A stretch of DNA of 64,000 nucleotides from Sphingomonas sp. LC-1 (GCF_025371035.1 NZ_JANZXB010000010.1:124001-188000), one strand, 5' to 3'. Positions 27,004 to 35,780 are shown, numbered from the stretch's first letter. Numbers and translations are program-made. Notes: a model not told the origin generated them from the letters alone.

Positions 27004-28421
27004 GCCACCGCCCCCGTGCGCGGCCATGCCCCGATAAATTCGGGCTCGTCATAGTCGAGATAGGCGGCGATCATCGCATCGCGGTCGTCGAGGAACAGCT
27101 GGTCGGCCACCCCCGCCACCAGCCGGGGCAAGGCGTGGCGCAGTCCCGACAGCGCGGAGGCCGACAGGCCGAGGCTGATGAGTCCCGAATAGTTGAACGC
27201 GAACAGCCCGTGCAGCGCCGCCGCATCGTCGGGCGTGCGCGGCAACAGCTGGAATTGCGGCCCCAGATAGGGATGCGCATCGATCAGCGAATGCGACGCC
27301 TCCGCCGGGCGATAGCGGTCGGACCAGCGCGCAATGCCGTCGGCGACCAGCGCCAGTTCGGGGCGCAGCGCCGGGTCGGTGACCAGCCCGGTCGACAGGA
27401 CGAGGAAGTCGAACGTCTCAGTCCCGCGCGGGGTGGTGACCGCGACCGCATCGCCGGTGTCCGCCACGTCCAGCCACGGCGTGCCGAGATGCAGGTGAAA
27501 GCCGGGCAGCGCCGACGCGCGGTCGAAAGTGTCGTTGGTCGGCGGCTGGCTGCGGTCGAAAAAGGCGACCATCATCCGGTATTTGGCGGCATCGTCCAGC
27601 GCGGGGAAGCGGCCGATGATCCCGCTGCGCTCCATATGCCGGATCGGATTGACGCGCGGCAGTTCCGGGCGGCGGACGAAGACATGCGCCTCGGCCACCC
27701 CGGCGGACAGGGCGGCATGGGCATTGTCGAACGCCGAGGCCCCCGCCCCCAGCAACGCGATGCGCTTTCCGGCCAGCCCCGCATAGTCGATCGAAGCGGA
27801 CGTATGGGCATAGCGGGTCGCGGGCAGCCGATCGCGCACCAGTTCGGGCACGTGCCAGTTGCCGCCCCCCTGGATGCCGGTCGCCAGCACGACCTTGCGC
27901 GCGAGCAGCGGCGCACCGTCCGCGAGGTGGACGCGGAATCGCCCGCCCAGCGGCTCGATCAGCGTCACCCGCACCTCGTTGCGCACCGGCAGGTTCAGGA
28001 CGGCGCGATACCAGCGCAGATAGGCCATCCAGTCGCGGCGCGGGATCTTGTCCAGCGCGTCCCATCCCTCCGCGCCATGCTGCGCCTCCCAAAAGGCGCG
28101 GAAAGTGAGCGAGGGGATGCCCAGGTCGATCGCGGTCAGATGCTTGGGCGTGCGTAGCGTCATCATCCGCGCATAGGTGTCCCACGGCCCCTCATAACCC
28201 GCCGGGTTTTCGTCGAGGACGAGGATGTCCGACACACGCTCGCGCAACAGCCCGAACGCCGCGCCCAGACCACTCTGTCCGCCGCCGACGATGATAACGT
28301 CATGGACATGGCCCTCCGCCATGGGCTGCGGCACCGTCCAGGCGGGGCCGCCATGCGCCAGGCGTTCGAGATCGGTCGCGACTTGCTGGGCCAGCGCGGC
28401 CAGGCCGATGGGTGGGGTCAT
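27000..28421 (-). CDS. FAD/NAD(P)H monooxygenase, probable urate hydroxylase (HpyO-type)
   Basis: 473 residues with a flavin-containing-monooxygenase-like plan: FAD site DVIIVGGGQSGLGAAFGLL (41-59), a second nucleotide site RIALLGAGASAFDNA (220-234), and the pattern ARMMTLRTPKHL. No urate oxidase of the UaZ, PuuD or HpxO type occurs in this cluster, yet uraH and uraD flank this gene with 4-bp overlaps on both sides. A FAD-dependent urate hydroxylase of this general class (HpyO) is known to me from Xanthomonas, so this gene very likely supplies the missing urate to 5-hydroxyisourate step. The function is inferred from place and fold, not from active-site proof. Confidence 0.75.
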   Translation of the reverse strand: MTPPIGLAALAQQVATDLERLAHGGPAWTVPQPMAEGHVHDVIIVGGGQSGLGAAFGLLRERVSDILVLDENPAGYEGPWDTYARMMTLRTPKHLTAIDLGIPSLTFRAFWEAQHGAEGWDALDKIPRRDWMAYLRWYRAVLNLPVRNEVRVTLIEPLGGRFRVHLADGAPLLARKVVLATGIQGGGNWHVPELVRDRLPATRYAHTSASIDYAGLAGKRIALLGAGASAFDNAHAALSAGVAEAHVFVRRPELPRVNPIRHMERSGIIGRFPALDDAAKYRMMVAFFDRSQPPTNDTFDRASALPGFHLHLGTPWLDVADTGDAVAVTTPRGTETFDFLVLSTGLVTDPALRPELALVADGIARWSDRYRPAEASHSLIDAHPYLGPQFQLLPRTPDDAAALHGLFAFNYSGLISLGLSASALSGLRHALPRLVAGVADQLFLDDRDAMIAAYLDYDEPEFIGAWPRTGAVA

Positions 28422-28909
28422 GCCAGGGTCTCCAGTCGCAGGCGGACAATATGGCCGATCTCGGCCAGCGCGGTTTCGACCTCGGCCTCGCGGTCGTTGG
28501 ACAGCCGCTCGGCCATGGCGCGCAATATGCCCGCCCGGTCGGTCCGCCGGACACAGATGACGAAGGGAAAGCCGAACCGCTCGCCATAGGCGGCGTTCAG
28601 CGCATGGAAGCGCTCAAACTCTTCCCGGGTCATGCGGTCCAGCCCGGCCGAGGCCTGCTCGCTGCGCGACTCCTCGGTCAGCGTGCCCGCGATCGCCGCG
28701 CGCCCCGCCAGTTCGGGATGGGCGCGGATCACCGACAGCCGCTCTTCGGGCGTGGCGTCGGCAAGCACCGCCACGATCCCCTCCGCCAGATCGGCAAAGG
28801 GCCGCCGCGCCGCCGCGCGCTCCACCACCCAGGGCGAATGCTCGACCACGCTCGCATAGCGCGCGACGAAGGCCTCGCTCGACATGGTATTGAAATCGCT
28901 ATCGGTCAT
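28418..28909 (-). CDS. uraD: OHCU decarboxylase
   Basis: 163 residues, start at MTDSDFNTMSSEAFVARY. The catalytic His lies in VIRAHPELAGRAA, and EFERFHALNAAYGERFGFPFVICVR is the family signature that shapes the active site; the C-terminal RLSNDREAEVETALAEI is also typical. It decarboxylates 2-oxo-4-hydroxy-4-carboxy-5-ureidoimidazoline to S-allantoin. The gene overlaps hpxZ upstream and the FAD monooxygenase downstream by 4 bp each. Confidence 0.96.
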   Translation of the reverse strand: MTDSDFNTMSSEAFVARYASVVEHSPWVVERAAARRPFADLAEGIVAVLADATPEERLSVIRAHPELAGRAAIAGTLTEESRSEQASAGLDRMTREEFERFHALNAAYGERFGFPFVICVRRTDRAGILRAMAERLSNDREAEVETALAEIGHIVRLRLETLA

Positions 28910-29286
28910 GATCCCGCCCTCTCGATCGAGACATGCGCGGCGACGACCTTCCACCCATCGGGAAAGCGCACCCAGGTCTGGCTCTGCCGCCCGCGCCGGG
29001 CATCGCCTTCGCGGAAGAATTCGGCGTTGGCGGTGGCATGGTCGCGGCCAAAGGCATGGATGGCGACTGTTCCGAGCCGACGCTGCGGCGATCCGCCCCG
29101 CCCCTTGCGAAAGGCGCGAATGGCCTCCGCGCCATACAGCACCTCGCCGACGCCATAGCGGATCGTGGTCGGATGATCGTGGAACAGCCGGTCCATCGCG
29201 GGCACGTCATCGGCCATCAGCGCGGCTTCATAAGCGGTGAAGGCGGCCATTACCTCGGCCACCACTTGCGGATCGTCGATCGTCAT
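28906..29286 (-). CDS. hpxZ: HpxZ/AtzH-like NTF2-fold protein (DUF3225)
   Basis: 126 residues, start at MTIDDPQVVAEVMAAFTAYEAAL. The pattern VMAAFTAYEAALMADDVPAMDRLFHDHPTTIRYGVGE, and the C-terminal SQTWVRFPDGWKVVAAHVSI, are typical of NTF2-like DUF3225 proteins. In Klebsiella hpxZ is linked to hpxWXY in purine use, and the relative AtzH occurs in cyanuric-acid pathways, where it acts on a small carboxylated urea. Its start overlaps puuE by 4 bp. The exact reaction in this pathway is not known to me; a role on an unstable nitrogen-rich intermediate is plausible. Confidence 0.85.
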   Translation of the reverse strand: MTIDDPQVVAEVMAAFTAYEAALMADDVPAMDRLFHDHPTTIRYGVGEVLYGAEAIRAFRKGRGGSPQRRLGTVAIHAFGRDHATANAEFFREGDARRGRQSQTWVRFPDGWKVVAAHVSIERAGS

Positions 29287-30185
29287 GCCGGGTGCACCTG
29301 TTGCCAGTGTCGCGCGATATCGATGCGGCGCGCGATCCACGCGTCGCCGCTGGCGATCACATGGTCGACGAAGCGGGCCAGCGCCGCCGCGCGGGCCGGC
29401 CGTCCGACGATGCGCCCGTGCAAGCCCACCGACATCATCCGCCCGCCCTCAGCCCGCAACTGTTCGAACGTGTCGCGCAGATAGCGGAAAAAGGGCTCGC
29501 CATCGGCAAAGCCGTTATAGGCGACGAACTTCATGTCATTGGCGTCGAGCGTATAGGGCACGATCAGCTGCGCCCGCCCGCCATTCGCCCCGGCATGGCG
29601 ACGATCCCAATAAGGCAGGTCGTCGGCATAGCTGTCGGCGTCATAGACGAACCCGCCCTCGGCGGCGACCAGCGCGGCGGTCGCGGGCGAGGTCCGCCCC
29701 TGATACCAGCCGAGCGGGCGCGTGCCGGTCAGTCGGGTGTGCAGCGCGATCGCCTCGGCGATATGCGCGCGCTCCACCTCGGGCGGGACATATTGATAGT
29801 CGATCCAGCGATAGCCGTGGCTGGCGATTTCCCAATCGGCGGCCAGCATCGCATCGACCGTCGCCGGATTGGCGGCCATGGCGGTGGCGACGGCAAAGGC
29901 CGTGACCGGCACCTGCCGCTCGGCGAACAGACGGTGCAGCCGCCAGAAACCGGCGCGCGCGCCATATTCGTACAGGCTTTCCATCGCCATGGCGCGCGCG
30001 GGATGGCTGGCCGCGCCGACCATCTCCGACAGGAACGCCTCCGACCCGGCATCGCCGTTCAGGACGCTGTTCTCCGCGCCTTCCTCGACATTGACGACGA
30101 ACTGCACCGCGATGCGCGCGCCGCCGGGCCAGCGGGGATCGGGCGGCGACGCGCCATAGCCGACCAGATCGCGCGGCGCGGTCAT
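29283..30185 (-). CDS. puuE: Allantoinase PuuE (polysaccharide-deacetylase fold)
   Basis: 300 residues, start at MTAPRDLVGYGASPPDPRWPGGARIAVQFVVNVEEGAE. The NodB-type fold with ASHGYRWIDYQ, YQGRTSPATAALV, YDADSYADDLPYW and MMSVGLHGRIVGRPAR identifies cofactor-independent allantoinase PuuE rather than the metal-dependent AllB. It opens allantoin to allantoate. The start overlaps the aminotransferase stop by 4 bp and the stop overlaps hpxZ by 4 bp. An in-frame extension upstream exists but is antisense-like and covers the aminotransferase gene, so it is rejected. Confidence 0.95.
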   Translation of the reverse strand: MTAPRDLVGYGASPPDPRWPGGARIAVQFVVNVEEGAENSVLNGDAGSEAFLSEMVGAASHPARAMAMESLYEYGARAGFWRLHRLFAERQVPVTAFAVATAMAANPATVDAMLAADWEIASHGYRWIDYQYVPPEVERAHIAEAIALHTRLTGTRPLGWYQGRTSPATAALVAAEGGFVYDADSYADDLPYWDRRHAGANGGRAQLIVPYTLDANDMKFVAYNGFADGEPFFRYLRDTFEQLRAEGGRMMSVGLHGRIVGRPARAAALARFVDHVIASGDAWIARRIDIARHWQQVHPA

Positions 30186-31411
30186 GCGGCATAGCTTTCG
30201 AGCGCGGCATCGACCCCGGCGCCGGAGGGCAATATCATCCCCTCTGCCCGCAACACCGCCTCCAGCGCGGCGAGCGTCAGCAGCACCTTGTGCTTCATCG
30301 CGTTGTAGCCCATCGCGCCGATCCGCCAGACCTTGCCCTGGAGCGGGCCGAAGGCGGTGCCGATCTCGATCTCGAAATCCTCGCGCATCCGGGCGCGCAC
30401 CCGCTCGCCATCGACGCCTTGCGGGATATGGATGCCGGTGACGTTGGTCATGCGGAAACGGTCGTCGCCGAACACCTCCAGCCCCAGCGCGCGGGCCCCG
30501 GCCACCACCGCCCGGCCCGCCGCCGCATGGCGCGCGAACCGCGCCTCCAGCCCCTCGCCCAGCGCCACGCGGGCGCATTCGCGCGCGCCGTAGAGCATCG
30601 TCGTCGCTTCGGTATGGTGGTTCAGCCGCTTCTCCGACCAATAGTCCATGATCATGGCGAGGTCGAAATAGTTGGTGCCGATCCGCACCCCGCCCGCATC
30701 GACAATGTCGTCGCGGCGAATGCCCTTTTCGACATGACGGCGGCCCAGGATGCGTTCGGCGGCGCGGGGCGAGACGGTGATCGGGGCCGATCCCGACGGG
30801 CCGCCCAGGCATTTCTGCAAGCCGCCGGTGACGATGTCCGCGCCCCAACGGTCGGTGGCGATCTCCATCCCGCCGATCGTCGCGGTCGCATCGACGTAGA
30901 GATACGCGCCCGCCGCTTGTGCCAGCGCCCCCACCCCGTCGAGCGGCTGCGCCATGGTGGTCGAGGTGTCGCCATGGACGCAGGCGACGACCATCGGCGC
31001 GGTCCGCTCGATCGCGTCCGCGATGGCGTCGAGCGGCACGGTCTGCCCCCAGGGGACCGACAGCCGCTCGACCTGCGCGCCGATCCGCTCGCCAATCTCC
31101 TGCAGCAACAGCCCGAAGCGGCCGAAATCGACGACCAGCAATCGGTCCCCCGGCGCGAGCAGCGAGACCAAAGACGCCTCGATCGCTGCGCGCGCGGTGC
31201 CGTCGATCAGGAAGGTCCAGTGGTTCTCGGTCCCGAACACCGGCCGGTACAGCGCCATCACCTGGTTCATATAGCCGGTCATTTCCGGATCGAATTGGCC
31301 GAGCAGGTCCGCGCTCATCGCGCGCAGCACGCGCGGATGGGCGTTGACCGGCCCCGGCCCCATCAGCAGCCGCTGCGGCGGATCGATCTCGCCGAAAAGG
31401 TCAGGCGTCAC
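30182..31411 (-). CDS. Ureidoglycine aminotransferase (PucG/HpxJ-type, PLP enzyme)
   Basis: 409 residues with a GTG start at 31411, preceded by GGGAG at 31421-31425. The class-V aminotransferase fold is clear: LLMGPGPVNAHPRVLRAM at the N-terminus, VDAT near residue 174 and the PLP-binding Lys200 in TGGLQKCLGGPSG. Family members move the amino group of S-ureidoglycine to a keto acid, giving oxalurate, and are linked to purine use (PucG in Bacillus, HpxJ in Klebsiella). Serine/alanine-glyoxylate aminotransferases are close relatives, but the position between allC and puuE strongly favours ureidoglycine. Overlaps allC by 11 bp. Confidence 0.9.
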   Translation of the reverse strand: MTPDLFGEIDPPQRLLMGPGPVNAHPRVLRAMSADLLGQFDPEMTGYMNQVMALYRPVFGTENHWTFLIDGTARAAIEASLVSLLAPGDRLLVVDFGRFGLLLQEIGERIGAQVERLSVPWGQTVPLDAIADAIERTAPMVVACVHGDTSTTMAQPLDGVGALAQAAGAYLYVDATATIGGMEIATDRWGADIVTGGLQKCLGGPSGSAPITVSPRAAERILGRRHVEKGIRRDDIVDAGGVRIGTNYFDLAMIMDYWSEKRLNHHTEATTMLYGARECARVALGEGLEARFARHAAAGRAVVAGARALGLEVFGDDRFRMTNVTGIHIPQGVDGERVRARMREDFEIEIGTAFGPLQGKVWRIGAMGYNAMKHKVLLTLAALEAVLRAEGMILPSGAGVDAALESYAA

Positions 31412-32657
31412 GATAATCTTCTCCCAATCGGTCGATAAAGCCGCGCATCGCGGCAAAGGCGGCATCGGCATCGGCCGGGTCGACATGTTCGGCCGGGTTG
31501 TGGCTGATCCCCCCGGCACAGCGCAGGAACAGCATCGCGACCGGCCCCAGCGCGACCATCGCCATCGCGTCATGCCCCGCGCCCGACATCAGCCGACGCG
31601 ACACCTGTCCGGTGGCGACGACCGCCGCGTCGAGCAGATCCATTAGCCCCGCATCGCACGGGCATGGCGGCAGGTCGTGGACCGTCGCGACGGTGAGGGT
31701 CACGCCCCGATCGCGCGCGATGGCCTCCATGGCCGCGCCGATCGCGGCGGCGGCGCGGTCGCGGCGGTCGGTCGCGCCTGCGCGAATGTCGACGGTGAAG
31801 CGCACCTCGCCCGCGATCACGTTCGCCGCCCCCGGCGCGACCTCGATCCGGCCAACCGTTGCGACCAGATCGGAGGCGGCGGCGACCGCAATGTCCTCGA
31901 CCGCCGACACCATCCGCGCGGCGGCGGCCAGCGCGTCGCGGCGCAGGGGCATGGTGACGGTCCCGGCATGACCCGCGATACCGTTCACCGTCACTTCGAG
32001 CCGGAGTTGCGCAGCGATGCCGGTCACGACGCCCAGTGCCAGCCCCTCCGCCTCCAGCACCGGCCCCTGTTCGATATGCGCTTCCAGATAGGCGAGCATC
32101 GAGCCCGGCGCGCGACGTGCGGTGGTGAGCGCGGCGGCCTGGCTGCCGAACTCACGCAGTGCGGTATCGACGCTGATCCCCGCCGCATCGGCCATGTCGG
32201 CCGCGTCGGGCGCCAGCGTGCCCGCCACCGCGCGGCTGCCCAGCATCGCGGCGGGAAAGCGCGATCCCTCTTCGTCGCCAAAGCCGATCACCTCGATCGC
32301 GAAGGGCAGTCTGCGCCCCTCGGCATGAAGCGCGGCGACGCATTCGATGCCCAGCATCACGCCCAGCGGCCCGTCATAGGCCCCCGCGTCGCGCACGCTG
32401 TCGAGATGGCTGCCGATCACCAGCGCGGGTGCGTCCGGGCGCGTGCCCTCATAGCGGCCGATCAAGTTGACGGCGGCGTCATGGCGGACCGTCATGCCCG
32501 CCGCCTCCATCCATGCCCCGACGCGTTCGATCGTCGCGCGATAGGCAGGCGTCAGCCAGCCGCGAAACAGCCGGTCCGCCCGGTCGCTATAAGGCGCCCG
32601 CAACAGCTCGAGGCAGCGCGCCACCGCGCGCGCGCCGGATGCGGTCGTCGTCACCAT
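31401..32657 (-). CDS. allC: Allantoate amidohydrolase (M20 family)
   Basis: 418 residues. Zinc and substrate residues of the AllC/HyuC group are visible: GSHLDSV, AGAYDGPLGVMLGIE, FGDEEGSRFPAAMLGSRA, EAHIEQGPVLE and the C-terminal GGISHNPAEHVD. The enzyme releases ammonia from allantoate to yield S-ureidoglycine, the substrate of the next gene. N-carbamoyl-amino-acid hydrolases share this fold, but the gene is embedded in a complete ureide operon. Its start overlaps the HpxW-like gene by 7 bp. Confidence 0.93.
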   Translation of the reverse strand: MVTTTASGARAVARCLELLRAPYSDRADRLFRGWLTPAYRATIERVGAWMEAAGMTVRHDAAVNLIGRYEGTRPDAPALVIGSHLDSVRDAGAYDGPLGVMLGIECVAALHAEGRRLPFAIEVIGFGDEEGSRFPAAMLGSRAVAGTLAPDAADMADAAGISVDTALREFGSQAAALTTARRAPGSMLAYLEAHIEQGPVLEAEGLALGVVTGIAAQLRLEVTVNGIAGHAGTVTMPLRRDALAAAARMVSAVEDIAVAAASDLVATVGRIEVAPGAANVIAGEVRFTVDIRAGATDRRDRAAAAIGAAMEAIARDRGVTLTVATVHDLPPCPCDAGLMDLLDAAVVATGQVSRRLMSGAGHDAMAMVALGPVAMLFLRCAGGISHNPAEHVDPADADAAFAAMRGFIDRLGEDYRDA

Positions 32658-34234
32658 GTCGCCACCATCCCGTCGCTGCGCGGATCGGCCGCGCCCTCGA
32701 TCATCCCGCCGGGATGGCGCAGGATCGCCCCGGCATGGCCCATCATCGACGACCAGCCGGGCACGCGTTCGACCGCATGGCCCGCCGCCGCCAATTGTTC
32801 GTACAGCACCGGATCGAACCCCGCCTCGATCTTCAGCGTCGTGCTCTGATCGCCCCAGGTCCGCCCCAATAGCCAGCGCGGCGCATCGACTGCCGCCTGC
32901 AAGGGCTGGCCGAACAGCGCATGGCGGGTGAAGATCGCCGCCTGGGTCTGCGGCTGTCCCTCGCCGCCCATCGTGCCGTACGCCATGACCCGGCCATCGT
33001 CGAACCGCGCTAGCGCCGGGTTCAGCGTGTGGAAGGGTCGCGCAGCGGGGCGCAGCCGGTTGGGGCCGTCACCGTCGAGCGCGAAAGAGCATCCCCGGTT
33101 CTGCCACACGATGCCGGTCCGGGGCAGGACGATGCCCGATCCGAACTCGAAATAGGTGCTCTGGATACAGCTGACGACCTGGCCGCGCGCGTCGGCCGCG
33201 CCGAACCAGGTGGTGTCGCCCAGCGCCGGGGCATGCGGCCATGGCGCGGCGCGGTCATGGTCGATCGCCCCGGCCATGCGGTCCAGCGCGGCGGCATCGC
33301 GCAGCAGCGCCTGCGCATCCTGCGTCATCGTCGCCGGATCGCCGACATGCGCGTCGCGCCAGCGGAACGCCTGCTTCGTCGCCTCGACCAGCCGGTGGAC
33401 ATGATCGAACCCGTCGGCCTCACCGGCACGCAGCCGGTCGAACAGCGCCAGGATCAGCAGCGACGCCACCCCTTGCGTCGGCGGCGGCAGGTTGAACAGG
33501 CGCGCGCCGGTAATTGCTACCTCCAGCGGCGCGACACTGCGCGCGTCGAAGGCGGCGAGGTCGGCCGCCGCAAGCGGACTGCCGAGTTGGGTGAGATCGT
33601 CGGCGATTAGCTGTGCCAGCGCGCCGCGATAGAAGCCGTCCAGCCCCTCCCCCGCCAATCGTTCCAGCGTCGCCGCCAGCGCGGGCTGGCGGAGCAGGTC
33701 CCCCTCGACCAGCGGACGGCCTTCGGACTCGAAGACGGACGCATAGCCGCCGGGCAGGTCGCAGAGCGCGGGCGACGCGGCGGCGGCGACCTGCGCTCCA
33801 CCCGCCGTGACGACCACGCCACTCCGGGCATGGTGGATGGCATCGCGCAGCAATCGGTCGAGCGGCAAGGTCGCGCCGCTCCGCGCCAAGGCCGCCTGCC
33901 ACCCCGCGACGGTCCCAGCGACCGTGTTCGCCGCCAAGGGTCCGCGCCACGGAATGGTCGCATGGTCGCGGTACAGCGCGCGGTCCGCTGCCATCGCGGC
34001 CGCGCCGCAGCCGTCGATCGCCCAGGTCCGGCCGTCCTGCTCGGCGACCAGCCAGAAGCCGTCGCCGCCGATCCCGGTCATGTGGGGATAGACGACGGCC
34101 AGGCAGGCGGCGGTCGCCACCGCCGCCTCGACCGCGCTGCCGCCCTCGGCCAGCACGTCGCGCCCGGCCTGGGCCGCCAGATGGTGGGGCGCGCTGACCA
34201 TGCCGCGCAGGGAACGGGGGGTCGCGCGCATCAT
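32651..34234 (-). CDS. hpxW: HpxW-like oxamate amidohydrolase (gamma-glutamyltransferase fold)
   Basis: 527 residues of the Ntn-hydrolase GGT family. The self-processing site is in ALGDTTWFGAADARG with Thr341 as the predicted N-terminal nucleophile; GIGGDGFW and MAYGTMGGEGQPQTQA are family signatures. No signal peptide is seen, unlike true periplasmic GGT. In Klebsiella the homologue HpxW, adjacent to hpxXYZ, hydrolyses oxamate to oxalate and ammonia at the end of purine breakdown. Here it lies between the amidase (4-bp overlap) and allC (7-bp overlap), which supports the same role. A glutathione-directed function is less likely. Confidence 0.85.
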   Translation of the reverse strand: MMRATPRSLRGMVSAPHHLAAQAGRDVLAEGGSAVEAAVATAACLAVVYPHMTGIGGDGFWLVAEQDGRTWAIDGCGAAAMAADRALYRDHATIPWRGPLAANTVAGTVAGWQAALARSGATLPLDRLLRDAIHHARSGVVVTAGGAQVAAAASPALCDLPGGYASVFESEGRPLVEGDLLRQPALAATLERLAGEGLDGFYRGALAQLIADDLTQLGSPLAAADLAAFDARSVAPLEVAITGARLFNLPPPTQGVASLLILALFDRLRAGEADGFDHVHRLVEATKQAFRWRDAHVGDPATMTQDAQALLRDAAALDRMAGAIDHDRAAPWPHAPALGDTTWFGAADARGQVVSCIQSTYFEFGSGIVLPRTGIVWQNRGCSFALDGDGPNRLRPAARPFHTLNPALARFDDGRVMAYGTMGGEGQPQTQAAIFTRHALFGQPLQAAVDAPRWLLGRTWGDQSTTLKIEAGFDPVLYEQLAAAGHAVERVPGWSSMMGHAGAILRHPGGMIEGAADPRSDGMVATW

Positions 34235-35589
34235 GCCGCCTCCGCCAGATGAGGAACGGGCGGACAGGCCACCAACCCCGCCGCGACCAGCGCCGCCGCC
34301 GTGTCGAACAACAGCGCCTCACGCCCCGGCGCGGCGATCAGCTGCACGCCGATCGGCTGCACCCCCTCAGCCTGGGCCAGCGGCACCGAAAGGATCGGCA
34401 CGCCTGCCAGGCTCAAAGGCTGGGTGTGCAGGCCCAGATCGGCGCGCGCCGACAGGGTCTGGCCGTCGATGACGATCGTCGTCGCATCGATCCGAGGTGC
34501 GGGCATCGGCGTCGCGGGGGCCAGCAGCAGGTCATGCTCGGCCAGCGCGTCGGCGACCTCGGCCACGAAGCACGCCGCGACCGCCTCGGCATCGCGCACG
34601 GCGGCGACCGGCTGGAGCGCCCCCGCGATCAGCCGGTCGCGCGTCGCCGGATCGAACGCCATCGCGTCCCGGCGCAGCGCGGGCAGGTGGCGATGGCCAC
34701 CCTCGGCCCCGGTCAGCAGGAAACCGGCTGACCGCGCGGCGGCGGCATAGCGCAGCACGACAGGCGGCCCCGCCTCCAGATGCGCGGCGATCCGATCGAT
34801 CCCGGCAAGGACGGCGGCATCGGCTCGCCCGGCGAACCATCCGCCCAGCGCCGCGACACGCACCGGCCCGCCAGTGAACGGCGGCAACGCCTCGCCGAGC
34901 ATCACCGCATGGGCCAGCGCCATATCCTCGGGCGAGCGGGCGAAGCATCCGACCGTGTCGAGCCGCTCGACAAAGGGATAGACGCCCTCGACCGACAAGG
35001 CGCCGAAGCTCGGTCGCAACCCGAATATCCCACACAGGCTGGCGGGCACGCGGATCGATCCGTTGGTATCCGATCCCAGCGCCAGCGGGACCAGCCCCGC
35101 ACCGACCAGCGCCGCCGATCCGCCCGACGAGCCACCCGCCAGCCGATCGGGATCATGCGGGTTGCGGGTGGTGCCGTAATGGCCGTTCTCGGTCGAGAAG
35201 CCATAGGCGAACTCGTCCATATTGGCCGTCGCGACCAGCACCGCCCCCGCCGCGCAGAGCCGCGCGACCACTTCGGCATCGCGGACCGCCGCTGGGGCCT
35301 GCGCGCGTTGCCGGGCACCGGCGGTCGTCGTCTCCCCGGCGACGTCGAACAGGTCCTTGACCGCAAAGGGCACGCCTGCGAGCGGGCCGGGATCGCGCCC
35401 AGTAGCGACCACCGCGTCGACGCGCGCCGCATCGGCCAGCGCCCGCTCCCGCAGCAGCCGGGTGGCTGCGTTCAGGTCATCGTGCCGCGCGATGCGGTCG
35501 AGCGTGTCGGTCGCGACCTGCCGGGCCGATAGCCGCCCCTCGCGCACCTGGGCGGCGATGGCGCAGGCGGTTTCGGGCAACGCGCTCAT
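34231..35589 (-). CDS. hpxY: HpxY/AtzE-like amidase
   Basis: 452-residue amidase-signature enzyme with the Ser-cisSer-Lys triad: Lys78 in VPFAVKDLFDV, Ser154 in AGGSSGGS and nucleophile Ser178 in LGSDTNGSIRVPAS. The DTNGSIR variant and length match AtzE-type amidases, which work with a small DUF4089 partner (AtzG). Exactly such a partner is encoded directly upstream with a 4-bp overlap. In Klebsiella the hpxXY pair is in the purine cluster. Probable substrate is oxalurate or another carbamoylated intermediate; this is inference, since no experiment is known to me for this pair. Confidence 0.85.
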   Translation of the reverse strand: MSALPETACAIAAQVREGRLSARQVATDTLDRIARHDDLNAATRLLRERALADAARVDAVVATGRDPGPLAGVPFAVKDLFDVAGETTTAGARQRAQAPAAVRDAEVVARLCAAGAVLVATANMDEFAYGFSTENGHYGTTRNPHDPDRLAGGSSGGSAALVGAGLVPLALGSDTNGSIRVPASLCGIFGLRPSFGALSVEGVYPFVERLDTVGCFARSPEDMALAHAVMLGEALPPFTGGPVRVAALGGWFAGRADAAVLAGIDRIAAHLEAGPPVVLRYAAAARSAGFLLTGAEGGHRHLPALRRDAMAFDPATRDRLIAGALQPVAAVRDAEAVAACFVAEVADALAEHDLLLAPATPMPAPRIDATTIVIDGQTLSARADLGLHTQPLSLAGVPILSVPLAQAEGVQPIGVQLIAAPGREALLFDTAAALVAAGLVACPPVPHLAEAA

Positions 35590-35750
35590 TCCGCGTCCTC
35601 CGCCAGAGCTTCGCGCACGACGGCATGATGCCGCGCCAGCAATTGCTGGTTGGCGACGACGCCGTCCAGCGCCGCTGCCGGAAGGACCAGCCCCAGGCGT
35701 TCGGCCTGAAGGATGGCGGCGTTGCGTTCGGCTTCCGTCGGCTGCGTCAT
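35586..35750 (-). CDS. hpxX: HpxX/AtzG-like small subunit (DUF4089), 54 residues
   Basis: A short gene: ATG at 35748-35750, TGA at 35586-35588. The product begins MTQPTEAERNAAILQAERLG and continues with LVLPAAALDGVVANQQLL and a charged end (EALAEDAE). Helical, about 55-60 residues long, with the pattern of DUF4089/AtzG proteins that form an inter-subunit part of the AtzE amidase complex. Its stop overlaps the amidase start (ATGA) and it begins 30 bp after the TBDR stop on the same strand. Without it the amidase is expected to be insoluble or inactive, by analogy to AtzEG. Confidence 0.8.
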   Translation of the reverse strand: MTQPTEAERNAAILQAERLGLVLPAAALDGVVANQQLLARHHAVVREALAEDAE

Positions 35751-35780
35751 GCTATCGTCTCCCCATCGCTCGGCGCGCGG

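Noticed and set aside
30186-30848. Upstream extension of the PuuE frame.
   Set aside because: It overlaps the aminotransferase coding sequence on the same strand; the PuuE N-terminus and a 4-bp ATGA overlap fix the start at 30185.
32651-34234. Calling the GGT-fold protein a glutathione gamma-glutamyltransferase.
   Set aside because: It has no signal peptide and lies inside the ureide operon next to hpxXY, so an HpxW-type oxamate amidohydrolase is better supported.
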